Below are positions 1 to 12,600 of a stretch of 64,000 bases of DNA, in pieces. A program made the position numbers and the translations under genes. The stretch is from Rachicladosporium sp. CCFEE 5018. Lineage: Eukaryota > Ascomycota > Dothideomycetes > Cladosporiales > Cladosporiaceae. The stretch is from contig KZ111147.1 in assembly GCA_002077045.2 (NCBI GenBank), positions 1,389,067 to 1,453,066 on the forward strand, given 5' to 3'. The notes under the pieces are model-generated. The model was not told the origin of the DNA. It worked only from the letters and a program-made list of their open reading frames with translations, and did not search any database. Each line of letters starts with the position of its first letter. Position 1 is the first letter of the stretch.

Positions 1-2799
1 GGGTTCTCCCACGTGTACTGTGCGAAGATAACGCGTGTGGGAACCCCCCAATCAAGATTCACGTCCATATCGCGTTGATGATACGCAACGATGATTCTTC
101 TCGTGTCACGTCGCAATCATGCCTCTGATGTGACAATGTCTACTGGTGCGTACCGAGGCAAGTCTCGCCCAACTCGGTCTTCGAGCTGCGTGATGAGTGT
201 AAGATTGCTTGTTCACGTCCAACGGTTGACATGCTTGTGCCGTCATCCGTCTAATCAGAGCACTGCAAGCATGGAGCTCGGTCATGGGATCATTGAGCAT
301 ATTGAGGGCAAGCCAGGTGCTGTCAATGCTGGTTCTGGAGCTGGTCTTAGAGCCGGCAGACGCCGCCTCGCCGACAACGGTCGCCTTGCGACAGCACGGT
401 CATCGACAATCCACGCGGTTTCGAAGATTGATGGCGACCGCGGCGTCTTGGGCAATGTTGTTGCCGATCTGGTCTAGAGCATAAGAGATGCAGGAACACT
501 TGCATTCTACACAACAGTCAGATATGTGCGTGAGCTTGTGACAAACCAAGAGATCTGGTAATATGGACGTACCTCCGTACCGCGCATACAACCTGCAGGG
601 CTGGTGTCACCGAAATGAATCGCGCGATTGGCGATCCTTGCAAATGATCTTCACTACGGCAAGTGCCGATCATGCTCCCTGCGTTTCCAATTCCGCACTC
701 TCTATGCTGCGAGGGCATTGGGCAGGATGCGGCCGCGGAGCTCTTGGAGGTGCAGAGACCAAATTGGGCGTTGAGAAGCGAGCTGCTTGCTTCGAGACTG
801 CTGCAGCCAGCGTTGTGAGAGACGAACTTGCCGACGAGACGTGAATTGATAGAAGACCACGAATTGTGAAACGCGCAATGTTTGTTGCGCATCAATTACT
901 CGACAGAGTTTGAGATGTGCGCGGGCCACCGGCTCGTCGACGTAGAGTTCAAGTGGCGGAAGCATGAATAGATGTCCACATCAAAAAGCATCCGTGCAAG
1001 ACAACGTCGTATCGATTCAAGCCACGCCATTGTTATCACCAGCTGACGAGTCACCGTCGTGGCCGACACGCAAAGGTGCTTCATGGACTACCATGCCACA
1101 TACGAGGCCGCGTCGTGAAGGACGAGCGGCGCACAGGGAGGCGTGCGCTAGGAGAAACATGCCGCGCGCAACGTGAGTGGTCGATGTCGGAGCTGGCAGC
1201 GTTCGGTTCACGGGCGAAAGCCGGTGCGGGACCGGAGCATGAGTGAGACGTGCAGTGGCTGAGGTGCGATGGACCGAGCAGATGTGGCAGCCAGACGGCG
1301 AGCACAAGTATGCAGGTACTGTGCGTGGGACAAGGATCGAAGCGTTGTTACATGTAGCAGATAGATAGGTATGCAAACAATTACGGTTCGCGACTCGGCG
1401 CCGATGCCAGTTGATCGACGCCAGTTGAGGCGGAGACAGGCTTCGTAGTGGCGTCTGTGCAGTGGGGAGATGTGCGATGGACGAATCACGGACGCTGCAG
1501 CAAAACTCTGCAGCACCTTTCCGAAAGGCAGCGCTTGCCCTGTGAGACTAGCTGGTAGGACGTCCTAGTCTGCATCGAGGAGGAGTATGAGCAGAAGGAG
1601 CGCAATTGGGATGCCTGTGAGCTGTGTCCCTATTCGGTCCGAGGAGGCAATACGCCGTCGTGATGGAACTTGACCAGGTCATCAGGAGGCCGCAAAGCCG
1701 GTTCATCACGCTTCCCCTCTGCCGCGCTCCTCGGACCAGAGAGGCTGGACTGTCGCACTGCTCGCAGCGTCAATCATGGCACGCCCCGCGGGTGCCGCGA
1801 ATCGGACGGCGGGCGAAGCTCTCATGTAATCGTTATTCCCAGCGGTGCTCATCTGCGCAGGTCAACGCTCGCGCATGCTTCCGGGTTCCTGCACTCGGCT
1901 GGCGTGCCCTCGAACAGCGTCCACAGACCCATGTCCACCCTTCACTGACGCCACTACGACTGCGCACGCCCGCCCTGGTAAGAACAGCCGCTTGCCATTC
2001 ACGATCTGCACGCTAGCCAGGCGCAGGCCCTAAGGTGCTAGCCTGCATCCGCCATATCCCAACTCCCAGGATACCGAAAGCCACTCCACACTCTTGTTTT
2101 GACACTGCACATGTGTCCAAGCGCAGCGAACCATAACAGCGTCGTCACTCGCCGTTACATCCCTCTACCATCCGCATCAGTCTCACAAATCCCAGTCCAG
2201 ATTTGCCCTCGGTCAGCAAGAACGATCCAACGGCCATTGGTGGGCAGTCGACTCAACTGCGCGGGATAGCCCAAGTTATACATCTTCACATGCGAAGTAC
2301 GTACGAACCATATCTGCTTACCTACTTGTGCGCCATTCAAAATTAAATCGCTCCTGCCGCGCGCCGTTACGACACTTGCTTCGAGGGCTGCGCTTGCCGA
2401 CAAAGCTGCCGCGCTTTCCTGTGCACTTTGCTTCTGCACCTGCCGCAACCTTGAGCCTTAATTGACTTTACTTTCCCCAGGTACAACAACGTCGATCTGC
2501 AAAGCTTCACGACGCGCCTGCTCGACTCTACACTCAATCGCGACTTCACCTATCCGGCCTCGCGGATTATTGATTATTCAAGGGACTACACAGGCACGCG
2601 TCAGTTCTCTTTGCACATTCACCTTCGTCATCTCACGCTCTGTGCACCCAACAAGGCTGTGCTCACGCCCTCCTCAACCGCGTTCCATCGGTGAAGGTGG
2701 CTATCTCGGCATTGCGCAGGGCTTTCACCAAAGAAGCTCCAGCGGATTGAAGACAGTTTGAATTCACGTCTTTGACCTTCCACCTCTATCGAATTCATC
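1..2799. other. Long non-coding region upstream of the WOPR regulator gene
   Basis: No open frame here looks like a conserved protein: the frames are short, overlap on both strands and have arginine/serine-rich shadow composition. The stretch ends directly at the start of a WOPR-family regulator. Genes of that family (Candida WOR1 is the known case) often have very long promoters and 5' leaders, so this is probably promoter plus leader. The part from about 2460 to 2799 is pyrimidine-rich and could be transcribed leader. This is inference; no promoter element is clear enough to mark. Confidence 0.5.
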
Positions 2800-4119
2800 A
2801 TGAGCTCCGGTAGCGCAGGCCCGTTGGTGCCTACCTTCCATGGCTTCGTGCACAACAGCATGGACGGCCTCATTCTCTTCGAGGCTTGCCTTAGTGGACG
2901 ACTGCACCATGTTCCGCGTCGGCCACACGACCGGGAGAGGCAGCACCTCATCAAGAGTGGCAGTATTTTCATCTACGAGGAGAATGCTAGTGGGATCAAG
3001 CGGTGGACCGACGGCGTTGCATGGAGTCCGTCCCGTATCTTGGGCAATTTCCTCATCTACCGTGAATTGGAGAAGCCATTCCCGCCTGGCGAGAAGAAGC
3101 GCGCTATGAAGCGCAAGCGCACTAGCCTTCCTGGTGACCTTTACCCACGCCGGGAGTCCGATGAGACGGACAAGAGTGTCATCTCCAACAAGCCCCCCAC
3201 TCCTCCCACTCCAGCTATTAGCAATGACACGAAGACGGACGGCGCTGGCAGCGAACAGGACAAGGAACTGGAGCGTGCTCTCATCGGATCGCTCGTCGAT
3301 AGCTACGGTTTCCGTCCTGATGGTCTGGTTAAGAAAACCATGAGCATCTCGGTGAACGGCATCTCCCATCATATGGTCAGCTACTACTCCGTCGATGATG
3401 TGAAGAATAACAACCTCCCTCGTCCGTCCTCCGATGCTCGACTTGCGACTCTCCAGGTTCGGCCAGAGCTGTATCTGAAGCAGAACTTCCGAGCTCCCAT
3501 CGAGGAGAACGAGCACTACGCCCTTTCCAACCAGATGCATGCGCATCCTCAGATGATGCAAAGTACGATGCAGCCGAACGCCTACGATGTGAGGCAGGGC
3601 CAGTACTATGGTGGGATGTATCCTACTTCCTACGCGAATGGCACCGGCATGTATGGCGCTCAAGCTGGCCAGACATGGCCGACTCAGCAGGCCGCTCCCG
3701 CGAGTAACATGTCGTACGGAGCTCAGCAGAGCTACGCACCTCCGCAACAGGCCTACAGTGGCTACTACAAGCCATCGACCCAGCCACCGACCTCGCTCAA
3801 GATGGAGACCTCATACCCTGGATCCCAAAGCCAATCATACAGCACCAGCTACGCGAGCTCGTATCCTGTTCAGCAGCAGCAGCAGACTCCGCAACACGCA
3901 ACGCAGCACCAGCAGACACCGCAGCATCAGCAGACACCGCAGCAGCAGCACCACCAGCATCAGGCGCCACAGCAATCTCCCTCTTCGTACGGCTCAATGA
4001 GCGGCTCAATAAGCCAGCAAGTTTACAATCCAGCTCATACCCAGCCATATAGTGCGCAGCAGTATCCGGTGCGGCCTGTGTCCATCCCGCAAGGCGGCAA
4101 CGGCAATTACCCTCAATAG
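2800..4119 (+). CDS. WOR1: WOPR-domain transcriptional regulator (Wor1/Ryp1/Sge1, Gti1/Pac2 family)
   Basis: 439-residue single-exon protein. The first WOPR half lies at about residues 10-110, with the family signatures ILFEACLSG, RRPHDRERQ, SGSIFIYEE, GIKRWTDG, WSPSRILGNFLIYRE and KPFPPGEKK. The second half lies at about 155-250 (LIGSLVDSYGF, HMVSYYS, LATLQVRPELYLKQNFR). A lysine/arginine stretch at about 104-110 could act in nuclear import. The C-terminal 190 residues are low complexity, rich in Y, Q, S and P, with polyglutamine near 357-392, as in Wor1/Sge1 proteins. The family binds DNA in the nucleus and controls morphological switching, sporulation or effector expression in fungi. The start is the first ATG giving a complete WOPR domain. 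Which family member it is orthologous to is inferred from the RRPHDRERQ/KPFPPGEKKRA type. Confidence 0.93.
   Translation: MSSGSAGPLVPTFHGFVHNSMDGLILFEACLSGRLHHVPRRPHDRERQHLIKSGSIFIYEENASGIKRWTDGVAWSPSRILGNFLIYRELEKPFPPGEKKRAMKRKRTSLPGDLYPRRESDETDKSVISNKPPTPPTPAISNDTKTDGAGSEQDKELERALIGSLVDSYGFRPDGLVKKTMSISVNGISHHMVSYYSVDDVKNNNLPRPSSDARLATLQVRPELYLKQNFRAPIEENEHYALSNQMHAHPQMMQSTMQPNAYDVRQGQYYGGMYPTSYANGTGMYGAQAGQTWPTQQAAPASNMSYGAQQSYAPPQQAYSGYYKPSTQPPTSLKMETSYPGSQSQSYSTSYASSYPVQQQQQTPQHATQHQQTPQHQQTPQQQHHQHQAPQQSPSSYGSMSGSISQQVYNPAHTQPYSAQQYPVRPVSIPQGGNGNYPQ
3871..3975 (+). repeat. CAG-rich imperfect repeat coding polyglutamine in the WOPR protein
   Basis: CAG/CAA/CAC triplets code for repeated Gln-rich units of the form TPQHQQ. 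It lies in the disordered tail of the WOPR regulator. Such tracts are often length-polymorphic. Confidence 0.8.
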
Positions 4120-5825
4120 GATGGGGATGTGAAGGCTGAGCCTCGGGAGGATTCCAAGCGACCTTCAGTCGCTGTTGAGACGCGCAGAGGACCGCTCTCG
4201 ACACGCAGCCCGGGCGGATCGAGAATCGCGGACGACTAAGATGCTTGTGTGGCCTGAGACACAATAACATTTGATCTCGGCGGTTCTACCGAAGAGGTGC
4301 TTCATTTCTATGCGAAATCGGACGTCGCACAAGCACGGTAGAGTGAAGACTGGTGGAGGCTCGGGATGATCATTACAATGCCATTGAGGTGCGCAAGCAT
4401 GGTTGCAGTGGCAAGTATCACTATGGAGTTGGCAGCGCTTTGGAGGGAGTCTTACTTTGGGAGGAATAGCGCTGTATTTCTCTGTCTATCACGTGTACAG
4501 AAAGCGAGGGATGGAAGACATGTTGCTGGGTGGCATGGTCTGAAACGGGAAAGGCAATAGCGTTGGGGTGTTTGGGGGACGCAGAGGTATCAGGTTCACA
4601 GTACCGATGCCATGCGTAGTTTTTCTACAAGAATAATCATTGCTACTTCTGAGCTCCAACTTGGTAACTCCAATCGACGTGCCTCGGTGATGCGCAGCTC
4701 TTGCATGCTCCTTCCTTGTCACTTGCCACGTTATTTGTGTTGCAGCAGAGTACCACCGCAGTAATGCCTTTGCCTCAACCACCGTGGCGCCTGCCTTTGA
4801 GGCAACGGTGTCACGCAGCTGTCAAAGGCTAGGTCCTGGGGTTCGCATGAGCTGTACTGGAATGACGATGTTTGCATGTACTGAACAAGGGAGCGGGCAT
4901 GGGTGTGCCCTTTAGCAGTGTGGAGGCAAGCCGTTCTTACCATGGTATTGGGTCGCCGCCGCGAGGTTCCGCCCTCGATGCTACAGCGATTGCGATAACA
5001 TGTGTCATCGTATTGAATCACCTACACCCTCACCCAGAGGCCCACGAGCCCCTGTACAGCTGAAAGTCATCCAGACCTACGTTCCCTTCAGTGCATTGAA
5101 TCTACTGCGATCTCTAGTATGATGCATCGCGGGTGAGGGCAAGATGCAACGTCAGGCTGCATTTCTAGGCCTGCGCCTCTCACAAACGTCGCAATGCGAT
5201 GCTTCACGAATCCGGGCAAGCTCACAGAAGCCCTACCCGCGTTCCTGACCTTACGGATATCAATATGCCGATGAAGTGACGTCCATTCTGTGTAGTGGTA
5301 GTGTGGCATCAACCTCTCGGCAAACAGCAGAAGCGTGTCCCAGCAGAGAGGAACCGTGATAACCCATCGCGCAAACTATCCTCTCGGGCCCTCGGTTCCA
5401 TAGCGATCGGCAGTGCCAAGTTGCCAATTCGGCGCAGGGCTCGGTTCTCTCGGAAGGCACGGAATGGTCCCCGTGATCGGCGGCGAATGCAGCTTCTCCG
5501 TGTGGGTCCATCGACTTCACTTCGCGTTTCTATTGCGGATGTAGACCGCTTGGCTTGGGGAAATATGGCGGGTATTGTGAGATCGTCGGGTGGTATTTTC
5601 GATGTTGCACTTCCGCTCAGAAACGCTCGGAGGTGTATGTACGGGCGCCACAGTGTTGCGTTCGCACGGGAGGTGGAGAGATGGTCGAAGGCGAGCCATA
5701 ATGGCACGCAACCATCGCGGGAATACAGCTCGAGGTCAGCGCAATCGTGGCCGACGACGGCCCTGAGGACGAGTCTGGACGGGAGAAGAGACGTGTAAGC
5801 TTGGCCCTCCTACATGGTCAGAACG
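4120..5825. other. Intergenic region between the WOPR gene and CRD1
   Basis: Contains the 3' flank of the WOPR gene and the upstream region of CRD1. A 167-codon frame on the plus strand (5295-5798) is Arg/Ser-rich, lacks recognisable motifs and overlaps equally long shadow frames on the other strand, so I do not call it. I see nothing else I can support. Confidence 0.5.
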
Positions 5826-5853
5826 GCGGCTGACCGTTCATGTGGTCAGCCGC
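5826..5853. repeat. Perfect 10-bp inverted repeat around the proposed CRD1 start codon
   Basis: Left arm 5826-5835 and right arm 5844-5853 (GCGGCTGACC / GGTCAGCCGC) are exact reverse complements with an 8-base loop. The loop holds the ATG at 5840 that I propose as the CRD1 start. In RNA this would form a short stable hairpin; as DNA it could be a dimeric protein site. The arms are read directly from the sequence; any function is inferred. Confidence 0.55.
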
Positions 5854-7190
5854 GGTCCAACATGGCGACCATCGTGCCGCTCGTACTCTCACGACGGTAA
5901 ATCAGGCGAGCGAATCGACCCAGTAGCCGAGACGGTAAGGCATTCCAGGTTCCCCTATCACGTCAAGCTCTCTAGCGATAGCGATGCTGTGCCCAACGCC
6001 TGAGCCGTCGAGGCGATGCCGTGCTGTGGGCGTGCAGCTTGCAGTCAACGCTGTTGTAGATGGAGCGAATCTCACGATGCCAATTTGCGTCCCAGGGTGG
6101 CACCTGTAGCCGATCCGAGCACTACATGATCGTCAATTTATCGCGGTGAACGGTACGACCAGTACGTTGTTCACCGAGAACCGCCAGACCACGTATCAGA
6201 GGAGGAGAGCGATAGACTATTGATAATCAGCGAGACGTACTCCTGAATCTCTCACTGACACAAATACAGCCATCGTCGAAACCAGTCGTGTCACCATCAA
6301 TACCCACCGCAACTCCCATACCCGCAGGTAAATCTGCGACAAAACCACTGACAGCAGCCATCCCTTCCCTCCTCAAGAAGAGCCTACGCCCTCATGAAAA
6401 CATCTACAACCTTCCGAATTTCCTGACAGTGACCCGCCTCTTCGCCGCACCCGCCACAGCCTACCTGATTCTGCATTCCCAACACACAGCCGCCCTAGCA
6501 GTCTTCACATACGCCGGGATCACAGATCTCGTCGACGGCTACCTAGCGCGAAGATGGAAGCTCCAAACCGTCGCAGGCTCCGTGATGGATCCCATGGCCG
6601 ACAAGGCGCTGATGATCGTTGTGACAGTCACACTAGCGATCAAAGGCGCCCTGCCACTGTATCTCGCGACGCTGATTCTGGGACGGGATGGATGTTTGGC
6701 GCTGGCGGCGATTTACTACCGGTATGCTTCGTTGCCTAGTCCGAAGACTTTCACGAGGTATTGGGATTTCTCGTTACCGAGCGCGGAGGTGCATCCGACT
6801 ACCGTGTCAAAGTACAACACCTTCCTGCAGCTAGTATTGATTGGCTCGACCTTGGCGCTGCCAGTCCTGACGGCACAGAGCCATCATCTAGGCATCATGC
6901 ACGACCTTGGGCTAGGTGGGCTGGACGTGCACCAAGGCATGATGTACTTTCAGTGGCTAGTAGCGGGTACGACGGCGTGGAGTGGGCTCAGCTACGCATT
7001 TCTCAAGAATGCCGTGACGATCCTGGGGGACGATGAGGCGTTGAAGGCGAAGCAGGGCGCGAGGGGAAGGGCGATCATTGGCGTAGTGTTTGGGAGCGTT
7101 GTGCTCGCTTCAATCTACTTGGCGGGCACTGTGGACGAGCAGAAGCAAGATGTGAAAGCTGTTGCAGATAATTTGGAAGGCAGGCCATGA
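5840..7190 (+). CDS. CRD1: Mitochondrial cardiolipin synthase (CDP-alcohol phosphatidyltransferase)
   Basis: Joins CDP-diacylglycerol and phosphatidylglycerol to make cardiolipin in the mitochondrial inner membrane. The CDP-alcohol motif is complete in the second exon: D-x2-DG-x2-AR-x8-G-x3-D-x3-D, read as DLVDGYLARR followed by GSVMDPMAD. It is preceded by NLPNFLTVTR, the usual start of this family, and followed by several hydrophobic segments. The open frame reaches back to 6270, where an intron end is clear (CTGAC branch near 6254, CAG at 6267-6269), and there is no ATG in that exon before the domain. I propose a first exon at 5840-5896 (19 codons starting MWSAAVQHG, donor GTAAAT, phase 0), which gives an Arg/Ala-rich mitochondrial presequence and about 325 residues. 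The exon 2 domain is certain. The first exon is inferred, and its 373-bp intron is long for this window. The gene is convergent with the transporter that ends at 7352. Confidence 0.85.
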
Positions 7191-7351
7191 TCCAAAGTAG
7201 TGTCTTCAACTCCACAGTATAGCTCACGGGGACTGTAACATTAGTAGCATAGCGCAGGGCGGACATGTCTATAGACAAGGGTCGACATGGCTATGGAACA
7301 GGCAGATACTTGAGCGTACAGTGCATTCTGCTCTGAGCTACAGGTGATCGT

Positions 7352-9342
7352 TCACCACGTCCCACCAAGCTTTCTGCACTTCCACGCCGCCCACATAGCA
7401 CACACCGCGCCAATGAACAAGCACACGCCGATCCCACTCACGCCCTCTGCGGAATGATGCTCTTCGGGCGGTGCATGCTGAGCCAATTCTGGACTCTTTC
7501 CCGGCTCTAGTATACTGAACACTATCGTACTGATGCCCGTGCCCACGAATTGCGGTAATGTCGTGTACAGATTCAGGATCCCGAGGTACACGCCCGCCAA
7601 CTCGCCAGTAGAGGTGTGAACGTCTGCGTCAGCTTCCGAATCGTGTCGAAGATGAAGCGTGCGTGGAGGCGAGGGATCTGAGGTCATCTCCATCTCGTCT
7701 GTAGTCGATAGTTGGCGATAAGAAGAGGTGGTGTTACCTTGAGATTGCGGTAGAGACGTCGAAAGGCGGTTGATCTCGGTGCCCATTAGTGCGAAGGAAG
7801 CCCAGCCGCCTATTGACCAAGGCAAGCCGCAGATCGCTACCAGAATGGTGGCGAAGTGCACGCTGTGGACTATCGGCGCGAAGATCATCGTGATCGCGAA
7901 GAGAACATTTGCCATCATCCAGGCGGCTGGCAAAGTCGGCTTCCACGACGAGGGCAGGCGCACGCCCTTTAGTATTGGCTCGAGACTCTGTGGTGGTCTT
8001 GGCGTGTATGGTGGTCCATCGTCGGAACTTCGGGCGATGTATGGCAAAAGGATTGAGAATGCAAAGCTCACGAAAGCGAAGACGATGAGCGCTCTGCTGC
8101 CGACTCTGCCCACATCGCTGAGCGCGTCACTGCTGCTGACTGGCGAGTCTGCTTCCGGTGCATCATAGCGCATGTAGATCTCCCCGACCCATGTGCTGCT
8201 GTAGAAGAGAAACGGGAACCAGCCGATCCAGGACCAGAATTGCACCCAGCAGATTGATTGTATGGGAGGTGGCAGGTTCATCGTCGTCTTGTAGAGGTCC
8301 TTGACGATGGTCGTTGCGGATTTGCTGCTACCATCCTTCTCGGTGCTATGCGTACTGTCAGTGGGGACTATGGAAAAGCCGCGAGACGCTCGCACTCACC
8401 CACTAGACACCAGTACACGTTCAGAAACTGCCCAGCACGTCACGCCTTGCGCGACTGCAATAGCCAGTGCCGCGATCGCGCAGACCTTCTTGAACTGCGT
8501 ATCGCCCAGAAAAGTCGGGCCCAGTATAGCCACAAGATCGAGAGAGCCGACGGCATAAACCATCAGGTGTCCGAGTCCAGTCAACCTGCTAGCTTCAGAC
8601 ATTCAGATTCACCAACCGTCCACAACTGCCCCATGCGCTCCAAGGACACTGGGAGGGAAATGTACATACCCCAAGCCGACCCCAACTGCTGCTTCTCCAC
8701 CGGCAACGTATCCACAATCAAACTCCGACACGTACTCTGCACAATATTGATAACAAAGTCCAACACGAAGATATCCACCACAGCGACCACAATCGTCGCT
8801 CCCCTGCCTCCCCCAAACGCTCCAACCAACCCCTCACACCACCCCAGAATCCCCAGCAATACCACAACCCCCACCGTCCCGCCCACCATGAACGGCCGCC
8901 GTCTTCCCCATCGCCCAGTCCAGCGATCAGAAATCATGCCTATGACCGGCTGCATTATGAGGCCAGACAAGGGTCCGGCGACCCAGACGAGGGAGAGAGA
9001 GGATTTTGACAGCCCAAGGGAGAGCAGGAAGGGCGTGCAGTAGGTCATTTCGGTGCCCCAGCAGAACTGGAGGCCGATTAGGGAGGCTGTGAGGAGGAAC
9101 AGTTGGAGGGGTTCGGAGGCGCCGCGGATGCGGGGGTGGCCGGTCCATGTTGCTGAGGTGGAGGAGGGTGGCATTGTGGGTGTGGGTGTGGAGTTGTGGG
9201 CTGGGGTTTGGGTAGGTGGTGTATGGGGGGATGGGTTCAGTGTCGCATTGCGCGCGGTGGTCAGCTGAATGTCGGCATGAGATTGGATCTGCGCTTTCGA
9301 CCTTTGTGAAGAAGAATGACGGGCAACGTAGGCGGAAAGCAC
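7352..9342 (-). CDS. SUT1: Sucrose/alpha-glucoside proton symporter (SUT1-like, GPH/MFS type)
   Basis: Three exons on the minus strand: 9342-8670, 8592-8400 and 8354-7352. The introns are 77 and 45 bp, with donors GTATGT and GTGAGT and in-frame joins that recreate W-A-S-R-L and S-G-T-H. The product is about 622 residues, or about 566 if translation starts at the second Met (9174). Family signatures are GLQFCWGTEMTYCTPFLLSL, VWVAGPLSGLIMQP, the loop ISDRWTGRWGRRRPF and ASRLTGLGHLMVYAVGSLD. About twelve hydrophobic segments are visible, with a long hydrophilic central loop. Fungal relatives such as S. pombe Sut1 import maltose or sucrose with protons across the plasma membrane. The exact sugar cannot be read from the sequence. 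Confidence 0.9.
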
Positions 9343-9681
9343 AATGGCACTGTATTAGCAAGTAAGGGATAAGGGGATGTCGAGGTGAGACGCGCAGATT
9401 GACTTCACAGTGACACGAGAGCACGTGCCAAGGAGATGTCGGATTGACATCTGACGGACTCTCTCGGAGCAATCTTACATACAGCCACTGATGCATGCTG
9501 ACATGGTTTGCGAACCACCAAGCAATCGAGGAACGCTCAAGCACTCAAGCAAAGCCCCTTGTCATGGTGCTGCTTCCACCACCATACCCCATAGGATTGA
9601 TCCTCTCTAATACCATGCGATAGCACCAGATACAGTCCAAGCAACGCAGTCATATCTCGTACAATCCTCTTTGGATGTTGC
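9343..9681. promoter_or_regulatory. Spacer between the RAD16 3' end and the SUT1-like start
   Basis: 339 bp between two genes that both read on the minus strand. It should hold the RAD16 3' untranslated region and the promoter of the transporter. No element stands out. Confidence 0.4.
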
Positions 9682-12600
9682 TCAAGTACCGCGGAAGAGG
9701 AACTGCATATCCTCGGGCCTGTTAAAGGTGGTCAGCTTTGCACTTCATTGATTCGTGAGCCTTGCGATGGACGTACGTAAGCTTCTCCATCGACGTCTTG
9801 TCGTTGTTGATGGTGCCGTTGATCATGTTCGCCTTCTTCTCCTGCAGCATCACCATACGCGACTCGACGGAGTCTTCGATGCAGAGACGCGTGATCACGC
9901 AAGGACGCTTCTGGCCAATGCGGTGGCAGCGATCGGCGGACTGCCACTCGGCGGCTGGATTCCACCATCTGGAAGACTGTCAGTGAGGTTCACAACATCA
10001 TGTGAGGGGAGACCACTCACGGATCAACAATGAACACTCTTGACGCCTCCGTCAAGTTCAACGCCACACCACCCGCCTTCAACGACACCAAGAAAACCTC
10101 CACATTAGTATTGTTCATAAAATACTCAATACTCCTCTGCCGCTGAATAGGCGTCATAGAGCCATCAAGCATGACAGTATTGAACCCAGCCCTCCTCAAC
10201 CGCCACTCAACAAGCTGCAGCATACTCGTGAACTGCGAAAACACAATACTCTTCAGCGTTTGCTTCTTTGACCGCAGCTTGTACAGCTCGTAGATCAGCA
10301 TCTCAATCTTCGTCGAACTCGTCCAATCCTCCATCTTGATACGATTGATGATCGACGACTTCTTGACGCTCTCCTCGTCCTGCTCCATCTCGGGCTGGTC
10401 AAGGTCGATGGCAAGGGGGATGTGGCAGCGCGGGCAGTCTGGATCGCCGCCTGCGGATTCGGTGGAGGTGATGTAGCTCTTCACGCAAGAGCGGCAGAAG
10501 TCATGCTTGCACTGCGAGCGGATGGCTTCTTCGGCGACTTCGTCGCAGATGTTGCAGACATGGACGTTTTGGCCGCCTTCGGCAGATTTGCGGAGGAGTA
10601 GATCCGGGTGGTTGGCGACTTGGCGCATTTGCATGATCAGGCCAAAGATGTTGGCGTAGTTGTTGAGGACGACATTGCGGGAGACGTAGGTGTCGAACTG
10701 GCGGGCGGTGTTGCTCATGATCGAGGAGGAGAAATCGCGCTCGATGAGACCGAAGAAGTCGCTGCGGACGATGACTTCTTTCGGAGGAAGCTCCATGGAG
10801 CTGACGTAGTCCTTCTTCACACGACGAAGCATGATACGAGCGGTGATCATGTGCAGCTTGTCCATAGCGTCTGAGCGGACCTCAGGATCTTCGGACTGTG
10901 TGAGAGGGTTCAGAAGCTCCTGGTTGAAGACTGACACATGCTCCATACCAGAGTGCTTGCACTGCGAGCAACGGTGGTCGTCATCAAGCTTCCAGTGGAG
11001 CATGCTGCAAGGACAGCTCTTGCAGAAGTAGTCGGCGAAGGGACGCACTTCTAGAAAGCGTAAGAGTGAGAAGAACTCGCCGATGCGGTTTTGCACTGGT
11101 GTGCCAGATAAGCACCACTTGTACGTCCCAGTAAGCATGAAGCATGCCTTCGCGACACCGGTCGTGCGTGACTTGATGCTGTGTGCTTCATCCAGGATGA
11201 GGCGATGGAAGTGGATAGCATGGATCGGCGAGTCCTCCTTGATGATATCCTCGCCACGTGCCCAGCCTTTCGTCTCCTTGCGGTGCAGTGACTCCAGACT
11301 GTTGTACGATATCATAATGACATCGAACTTCTTCAGCTCCTTGACGCTCATGCCCTTGACCTTCGCATTTTGACCGTGGTAGACGAGCACCTTGAGTTTA
11401 CCGTCAGTGTATTCCGCGATCTCGGTAGACCACTGCATGAGGGCGACAGGCGGCACAACGACGAGAGTAGGTTGCTTCTGCGGGTAGTCGGACATGATGA
11501 GAGACACAGCCTGAATCGTCTTGCCCATGCCCATCTCATCACCCAGCAAACCACCCTTGTAGCCAGTCTGCTCCTGACGTGTCATCCAGCTCAGACCTTC
11601 CAGTTGAAATGTCTTCAGCTTGCGATTGATGGACTCCGGCTGCTCTGCCTGTATCGGCTCAAGGACGGGGATCTTCTTCAAGTCCTTCCACATCGTCTTG
11701 ATAGTCGGGTGCGACTTCTCTAGTTTCTTCCTCTCGCGGTCCTTGCGACTCATCATCATGTTCGTGACTTGTTCATCGATGTCGGCTGCAATGCGCGCAG
11801 CATCGGCAGCCGAGTGATTCCCAAAGCGACGACCGCGTCCAGATCCAGACTTCTTAGGTCGCGAAGAGGACGGCGTGGGACGACTGAGAGCAAGCGGTAC
11901 GTCAGACTCAGTGTCACTAACACCGGTCGACACCGCTGTCAACTCATCGTCCTCCTCCACGAAGTCGTCCGCGCTATCGAGCTCACTAAGCTGCTCCAGA
12001 TCCGAACCATCGCTGTCCTCAATTTTGATCGACTGCCTCTTGCCGAGCGACTTCAACGCACTGCTTCTAGCTGAGCGCGCTGGTAGCTTCTTCTTGACCG
12101 TCTGCATCATAGCGGACATCTTCTGCTTGCCCTTGCCAACTGGCACGATGCGTTGCGAAAAGCTCTTCGGCTTGGGGTTGAAGTCCACGGACGACAGGGA
12201 GTCGTGCTCACTAAGTGCGCTCTCGTCCTCTGAATCCTCAACCTTGAAAGCCTTGCCTTTCTGCTTCTTGTGCGATGGCTCGACGATGCCATACTCCTCC
12301 TTCTGCAACCTAATCGCGAGAGCCATGTCATCATCGGAGTCCTCCAGCTTGAGTGGCTCCTTGCCCAGCATGCTGCGCTTGCGCTTCGTGCCTGATGGCC
12401 CGGCAATCGATGTTCCTGGGGTCGTACCAGGCGTGTCCATGTCCACGTCTATCGAGTTCGCACGAGTGCTGCTAGCGATCGATGCGATGGTAGTGTCTGT
12501 AGGACTGGTCGAGCCGGAAGTCTTGCCCGTGGGCTTGCGGATGGAAGGCAGGCGACCCATGATTGGTATTTCGACCGATTTTAGTGTACGCTTGAGCACG

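Noticed and set aside
5295..5798. 167-codon plus-strand frame upstream of CRD1, considered as a CRD1 first exon or separate gene
   Set aside because: Arg/Ser-rich shadow composition with no motif. Its only phase-compatible donor is poor, and the short exon at 5840-5896 fits phase and donor better.
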